DNA from: a virus
DNA: 48,949 nucleotides
Reading direction: 5' to 3' (one strand)
IMG/VR virus record: IMGVR_UViG_3300023210_000055
Span: 1-48,949 of that record
Below, piece after piece: positions 46,246 to 48,949 of this stretch (positions are counted from its first letter, which is position 1; every line of letters begins with the position of its first letter). A program made the position numbers and the translations under genes. A model generated the notes under the pieces. That model was not told where the DNA came from. It ran no database searches and saw only the letters and a list, made by a program, of their open reading frames with translations.

Positions 46246-47212
46246 TTTCTTTTATTGTTAATTGGTAAGCAGGTTCTGTTGCTTCATAATCTACTACCCG
46301 GTTATACTTAAGTTCATTTTTCATCTTGGCTATACAAGGTTGTCCTTCTCTTACTTTAATAAAGTGCCAAAATAATGCACCACCCGTAGGCCATGACTTT
46401 GGTCCATAACTATCCATCCCTAATTGTTCAGGATTCATAGATACCATTACTAAATCAGAGAACATAAATACAGAATCACCACCAAATAAATCTTTCTTTT
46501 TAGGAAATTGTTGGGATGGTTCCATAACTCTATCTACTGACTCGATTTCTCTATTTAATTGGCTCAGGAATACAAATGCTACTTTATGCTGTTTCTTTAA
46601 TGAGTTTGCCATAATCATTAATTCTACTAGCACCATTCGTTCTTGTTCTCCTTGTTTACCACGTACTAATATAGTATGATCTAACATAATTACTATCCCG
46701 CGCTCTTTATTAAAGTCTTCATTAATAAATTTCTGAATAGTATTTTTAATCATTTCTACAGTACCGGGCATTTCTACATACCAAATAGGTAGTTTATTAA
46801 ACTCTTTTTGCGCTGCTAATACTTTATAAAATTGTGCATCATATAAATTATAGCCTTCAATACCACTATGTAACTGTCTAGTAGTCATATCTAATTCATT
46901 AGATAACTTTCTACTTACTAACTGACGAGCTAACATCTCGAAATTAAATGAAAGAACAGCAAAATCTTCATCAGGGTTTAACTTAAACAACTCTGTTTCT
47001 AGTTGATTTATAATAGCAGTTTTACCACTACCAGACATACCCGCTATAGTATGTATAGTGTTCCACTCTATCCCATCCATACTCACATGGTTATACTTAG
47101 ACCAGGGAGTTCTTAATGATTTTATCAATCCTTGTCGACGTTGGTCGATGTATTGAACAGCATCATAAGCTGCTTTTTTAATACTTGTGTATTGTAAACT
47201 TGGTTTATTCAT
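46235..47212 (-). CDS. DnaB-like replicative helicase, short form
   Basis: A 325-aa SF4 helicase. Walker A is G58-M-S-G-S-G-K-T65; the arginine-rich helix FNFEMLARQLVSRKLSNELD follows, then GIVIMLDHTILVRG with the Walker B Asp, and VAFVFLSQLNREIE, the H3/loop motif with Gln. The end is short and has few features. It lacks the roughly 150-residue N-terminal DnaB domain; only about 45 residues precede the ATPase core (KKAAYDAVQYIDQRRQG). It should unwind the fork in a hexamer and work with the primase. Without the primase-binding domain, contact must differ from that in bacteria. The preceding gene has winged-helix character and may load it. Confidence 0.88.
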   Translation of the reverse strand: MNKPSLQYTSIKKAAYDAVQYIDQRRQGLIKSLRTPWSKYNHVSMDGIEWNTIHTIAGMSGSGKTAIINQLETELFKLNPDEDFAVLSFNFEMLARQLVSRKLSNELDMTTRQLHSGIEGYNLYDAQFYKVLAAQKEFNKLPIWYVEMPGTVEMIKNTIQKFINEDFNKERGIVIMLDHTILVRGKQGEQERMVLVELMIMANSLKKQHKVAFVFLSQLNREIESVDRVMEPSQQFPKKKDLFGGDSVFMFSDLVMVSMNPEQLGMDSYGPKSWPTGGALFWHFIKVREGQPCIAKMKNELKYNRVVDYEATEPAYQLTIKENDN

Positions 47213-47220
47213 ATATATAT

Positions 47221-47808
47221 TTATATTAAGCCTTCTCCATATTTGGTATCAGCAGATTTAATTACATTATTTTCCATAAGTAGTCCTTCATAAGCATCCC
47301 AGGCATTCTTATTTATATAAGTTTCCAATGCATGCATATATTGAAGGTTACCACCACGCTTTCGAGTATCTAGCTCTTTCTCCAAACAATCCATAACATG
47401 CTTATGCTTAAGAGGATTTCCTTTAATATATCTATCATACTTTTCTTTACATACTATTGCACTTTTAGCTGATAAACTTGTGGGTCTTAAAATCCTTAAA
47501 GATTTTCCATTAGATACTTTAATAGGATATACATTAAATAGTTCTGTAAAATATGATTCTTCAATTCCTAATAACTTTCTTACTTTATCACGAGCAATAG
47601 TAATACAAGTTAAGGGATTTTTAGGATCACAGGATAATATATATCCTTGGTCTACAAGTCCTTGTAATTCTTTCTCTGCAAATCCATATAGTTTTATATA
47701 GTTTACAAATAGTTCTGTGTTAGACTCAAACAATAAAACTAACATTACATACTGAGATGCTGTTAGTTTATTGTTGATGAGGCCTTCCACATTGATTTCT
47801 ATGTTCAT
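47221..47808 (-). CDS. Winged-helix-like protein, possible replication initiator or helicase loader
   Basis: A 195-aa protein. Residues 15-58 (LTASQYVMLVLLFES, then EKELQGLVDQGYILSC) read as a winged-helix segment: 'lt..qy..l', a helix, then 'L...Gyi'. The rest is helical with many charged residues (KEKYDRYIKGNPLKHKHVM, YINKNAWDAYEGLLMENNVI). A DNA-binding domain plus a helical tail, immediately upstream of the DnaB-like helicase, is the layout of phage replication initiators and loaders. This is inference from position and fold; no named family is recognised. A TATATTTG sequence (minus strand, 47830-47837) lies just ahead of it. Confidence 0.65.
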   Translation of the reverse strand: MNIEINVEGLINNKLTASQYVMLVLLFESNTELFVNYIKLYGFAEKELQGLVDQGYILSCDPKNPLTCITIARDKVRKLLGIEESYFTELFNVYPIKVSNGKSLRILRPTSLSAKSAIVCKEKYDRYIKGNPLKHKHVMDCLEKELDTRKRGGNLQYMHALETYINKNAWDAYEGLLMENNVIKSADTKYGEGLI

Positions 47809-47829
47809 AGGCAGGCTTTAAATGGTTAA

Positions 47830-47837
47830 CAAATATA
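47830..47837 (-). promoter_or_regulatory. Possible TATATTTG -7 promoter element
   Basis: On the minus strand TATATTTG matches TAnnTTTG and lies in the 35-nt gap ahead of the winged-helix-like gene, with about 20 nt to its ATG. No TTTG is found 19-21 nt upstream, so it may be chance in AT-rich DNA. Confidence 0.25.
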
Positions 47838-47843
47838 AGAAAA

Positions 47844-48011
47844 TTATAGTTTATAAACTACCTTTTTCTTACTTTTCTTCTTCTTTTTATACGTTGTAAT
47901 TGTATGTTTTCCAACAACTTGTGTCGTTTTATACAATACTTCTTCTTCAGCTTTTAAGCCGTATATTCTTAAAGCTTTTTCATAAGAATCCTCTTTATAT
48001 TCTATGCTCAT
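47844..48011 (-). CDS. Small lysine-tailed protein, unknown
   Basis: A 55-aa protein with start MSIEYKEDSYEKALRI and C-terminal basic tail TYKKKKKSKKKVVYKL. Its ATG overlaps the previous stop as ATGA (48008-48011), a strong sign that it is a genuine, coupled gene. The first 25 residues are acidic and helical (EKALRIYGLKAEEEV); a beta-type stretch (KTTQVVGKHTITTY) leads into the tail. The run of lysines suggests DNA, RNA or membrane binding. It belongs to no family I recognise. Confidence 0.6.
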   Translation of the reverse strand: MSIEYKEDSYEKALRIYGLKAEEEVLYKTTQVVGKHTITTYKKKKKSKKKVVYKL

Positions 48012-48463
48012 AACGGCGATATGTCTATATCCATCATTTCATCATAATCATATTTAGTGGTTAAAGCAGTATCAATGCTTATTAAATTTTTACTCCAACT
48101 ATATACATTACCATTATATACTAAACAGTAGTCAGGTAATAATGATTGATTATTAACAAAAGAAGCACCCTTACTTGTTAAAGTCCAAGTACCTATATCG
48201 TCACCATCCTCAATTAATCCCCATTTCTCTGCATATGCATAATCCATAGTTGTTGCTCTAAGTTTTAACTTCGCAAATTCATCTTGTACATGTATATACT
48301 TGCCGTTAACTGCTCCAAGTTTATGCATAATAATTAATGATCTAGCTATACCTGAATTTAATTTACGTTTATATGCTTTTACATATTTATTACAACAAGG
48401 ACACACAGCCCCAATCTTAAAATTCTTTCTAAGATATTGTTTACCTTCAGCTATACTTTTCAT
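48008..48463 (-). CDS. Zinc-knuckle / winged-helix phage protein
   Basis: A 151-aa protein with a CPCCNKYVKAYKRKLNSGIA segment (residues about 21-40), a metal-binding-like knuckle followed by a basic helix, then ARSLIIMHKLG and HVQDEF, and AEKWGLIEDGDDIGTWTLTS with KGASFVNNQ, a winged-helix ending. This order (Cys knuckle, 'RSLI..H', 'YAEKWGLIE', 'G.W..T.kG..F') fits a common uncharacterised phage family that I recognise by pattern. It should bind nucleic acid. Both ends overlap neighbours as ATGA, so the three small genes are translated together. Confidence 0.7.
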   Translation of the reverse strand: MKSIAEGKQYLRKNFKIGAVCPCCNKYVKAYKRKLNSGIARSLIIMHKLGAVNGKYIHVQDEFAKLKLRATTMDYAYAEKWGLIEDGDDIGTWTLTSKGASFVNNQSLLPDYCLVYNGNVYSWSKNLISIDTALTTKYDYDEMMDIDISPL

Positions 48464-48699
48464 GATTCATCTCTATCTGCATCCATCTGAGCTTCTTGAG
48501 CATCTTCTAGACGTTGTTGTTTATATTCATGAGTTTCTTCAGGGTATTCAAATAATTCTTCACATCCACTACATTTGTACATAGCTTCTTCTGTTCTGAA
48601 TTCTAATTCTGTATATACTTCCCCACAACAGGGACTAACTAAGTGAGGGTCATCATCCGGGGATGCTAACTTCCACTTATCATATTTATCTAATGACAT
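48460..48699 (-). CDS. Small zinc-ribbon protein
   Basis: I take ATG 48699 (MSLDKYDKWKL) as start, giving 79 aa; an upstream in-frame ATG at 48735 would add a hydrophobic 12-residue leader not expected of this type. Two Cys pairs, VSPCCGEVYTE and YKCSGCEELFEYP, are 20 residues apart and can hold one zinc ion as a zinc ribbon. The C-terminus is a charged Glu/Gln/Asp-rich helix (EYKQQRLEDAQEAQMDAD). Such short ribbons accompany phage replication and transcription genes; the partner is not known. It overlaps the next gene as ATGA. Confidence 0.65.
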   Translation of the reverse strand: MSLDKYDKWKLASPDDDPHLVSPCCGEVYTELEFRTEEAMYKCSGCEELFEYPEETHEYKQQRLEDAQEAQMDADRDES

Positions 48700-48726
48700 A
48701 ATATTGATCTTTAAAATTAATAAAAT

Positions 48727-48800
48727 AATGAGCACTGGAGCAATTCAGCGCTGCAATGTTATCTGAAATTTAATACGTTCAGCTTTGCTCCAGTCTCATT
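48727..48800 (-). repeat. 16-bp inverted repeat spanning the end of the helicase gene
   Basis: Left arm 48727-48743 and right arm 48785-48800 pair over 16 bp with one bulged C (at 48733), enclosing a 41-nt loop that has its own 5-bp stem (TTCAG/CTGAA). The right arm encodes the last helicase codons (MRLEQ). In the minus-strand RNA the stem is followed by ATTTTATT. This may be a terminator or attenuator between helicase and zinc-ribbon genes. Confidence 0.55.
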
Positions 48801-48934
48801 AACTCAACACTATACCCAGTCTGAGAAGAAGAAACCCATTTCTCTTCTTGACTATTTTCTATATATAGATGAAAGATTAGCGCCTGCTTACCTTCCTCCC
48901 ACCTAACAACACGACCTATTCGTTGAATAAGATC
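48779..48934 (-). CDS. SF2 DNA helicase, C-terminal fragment
   Basis: Fifty codons of the C-terminus are readable, beginning LIQRIGRVVRWEEGKQ, which is motif VI (Q-R-x-G-R-x-x-R) of superfamily 2 helicases with both arginine fingers. It continues ALIFHLYIENSQEEKW to a TGA stop at 48779-48781. In the sequence upstream (minus strand) the frame meets a TAA within the terminal palindrome, so the rest of the gene is not represented in the window. SF2 helicases of this sort are common in phage replication modules, acting in fork restart or initiation. It is the first gene of the minus-strand arm visible here. Confidence 0.72.
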   Translation of the reverse strand, partial: DLIQRIGRVVRWEEGKQALIFHLYIENSQEEKWVSSSQTGYSVELMRLEQS

Positions 48935-48949
48935 TTATTCAACGAATAG
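48916..48949. repeat. Perfect 34-bp palindrome at the window end
   Basis: The last 34 bases are their own reverse complement, centred on GATC (48931-48934). The half that reads as helicase motif VI is genuine coding sequence; the other half duplicates it inverted, and runs to the last base. Its position exactly at the end and the break of the conserved motif favour a fold-back artefact of assembly or amplification. Confidence 0.9.

Noticed and set aside
1-48949. Alternative genetic code (TAG or TGA reassignment, known in some crAss-like phages)
   Set aside because: TAG (6120, 20134, 37463, 37864) and TGA (43481, 48008, 48460, 48779) end genes at sensible places, often in stop-start overlaps, and large frames contain no internal TAG/TGA.
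1-48949. CRISPR array, diversity-generating retroelement, integrase or transposon
   Set aside because: No spaced direct repeats, no reverse transcriptase or template/variable repeat pair, no recombinase or transposase motifs were found on either strand.

Overview
The window looks like part of a tailed phage genome infecting a Bacteroidota (Bacteroidetes) host, most likely a crAss-like phage (Crassvirales or a close relative), probably environmental. The evidence is: (i) AT-rich DNA packed with short-spaced genes, many joined by TAATG or ATGA stop-start overlaps and with few Shine-Dalgarno sequences; (ii) two good Bacteroidota-type promoters (TTTG or TTG, about 20 nt, then TAnnTTTG); (iii) a run of ring/tail-like, muzzle-like and cargo-like proteins ending in a giant virion protein with a DFDID motif, the metal-binding signature of crAss-like virion RNA polymerases; (iv) the split between a plus-strand virion arm and a minus-strand replication arm that meet tail to tail near 37.85 kb. 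The code is standard: TAA, TAG and TGA all end genes. No tRNA, CRISPR array, transposon or integrase was seen.

Plus-strand arm (1 to 37.86 kb). It opens with the 3' part of a cysteine-rich repeat protein with a von Willebrand A-like domain. Next come small genes, including a holin-like and a spanin-like membrane protein, and then a NUMOD1-metallophosphoesterase fusion. Three ring/tail-accessory-like proteins (5.4-7.3 kb) and a 1847-aa muzzle-like tail protein follow. After a strong host-type promoter at 12.87 kb come two large internal-virion proteins; the second ends in an M15 peptidase domain. Then comes a reading frame of 5769 codons (20154-37463), open except for one in-frame TAA at 20970. 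It carries helical regions, two degenerate zincin-like modules, an RNA polymerase-like core and a PD-(D/E)XK nuclease domain. A small acidic protein closes the arm.

Minus-strand arm (48.95 down to 37.85 kb). In transcription order: the C-terminus of an SF2 helicase (cut by the window end), two zinc-binding small proteins, a lysine-tailed peptide, a winged-helix-like protein, a short DnaB-like helicase, a 132-aa protein ending in LPF, a Sak4-like ATPase, an SSB-like protein also ending in LPF, a TOPRIM primase, RIIA, RIIB, a RusA-like resolvase, a RecB/Cas4-like nuclease and an unknown protein. This is a replication/recombination set with the rII pair embedded. Strong hairpins sit between SSB and primase, between rIIB and rusA, and at the convergent junction.

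How it may work together (inference): the giant protein would be packaged and ejected with the cargo proteins, aided by the M15 domain crossing the cell wall. Its polymerase would transcribe the minus-strand arm early. Host RNA polymerase would later use the TAnnTTTG promoters for the virion arm. The points most worth checking are the TAA inside the giant frame, the unusual domain set of that protein, and the 34-bp palindrome that ends the window inside the helicase gene, which is probably an assembly fold-back.
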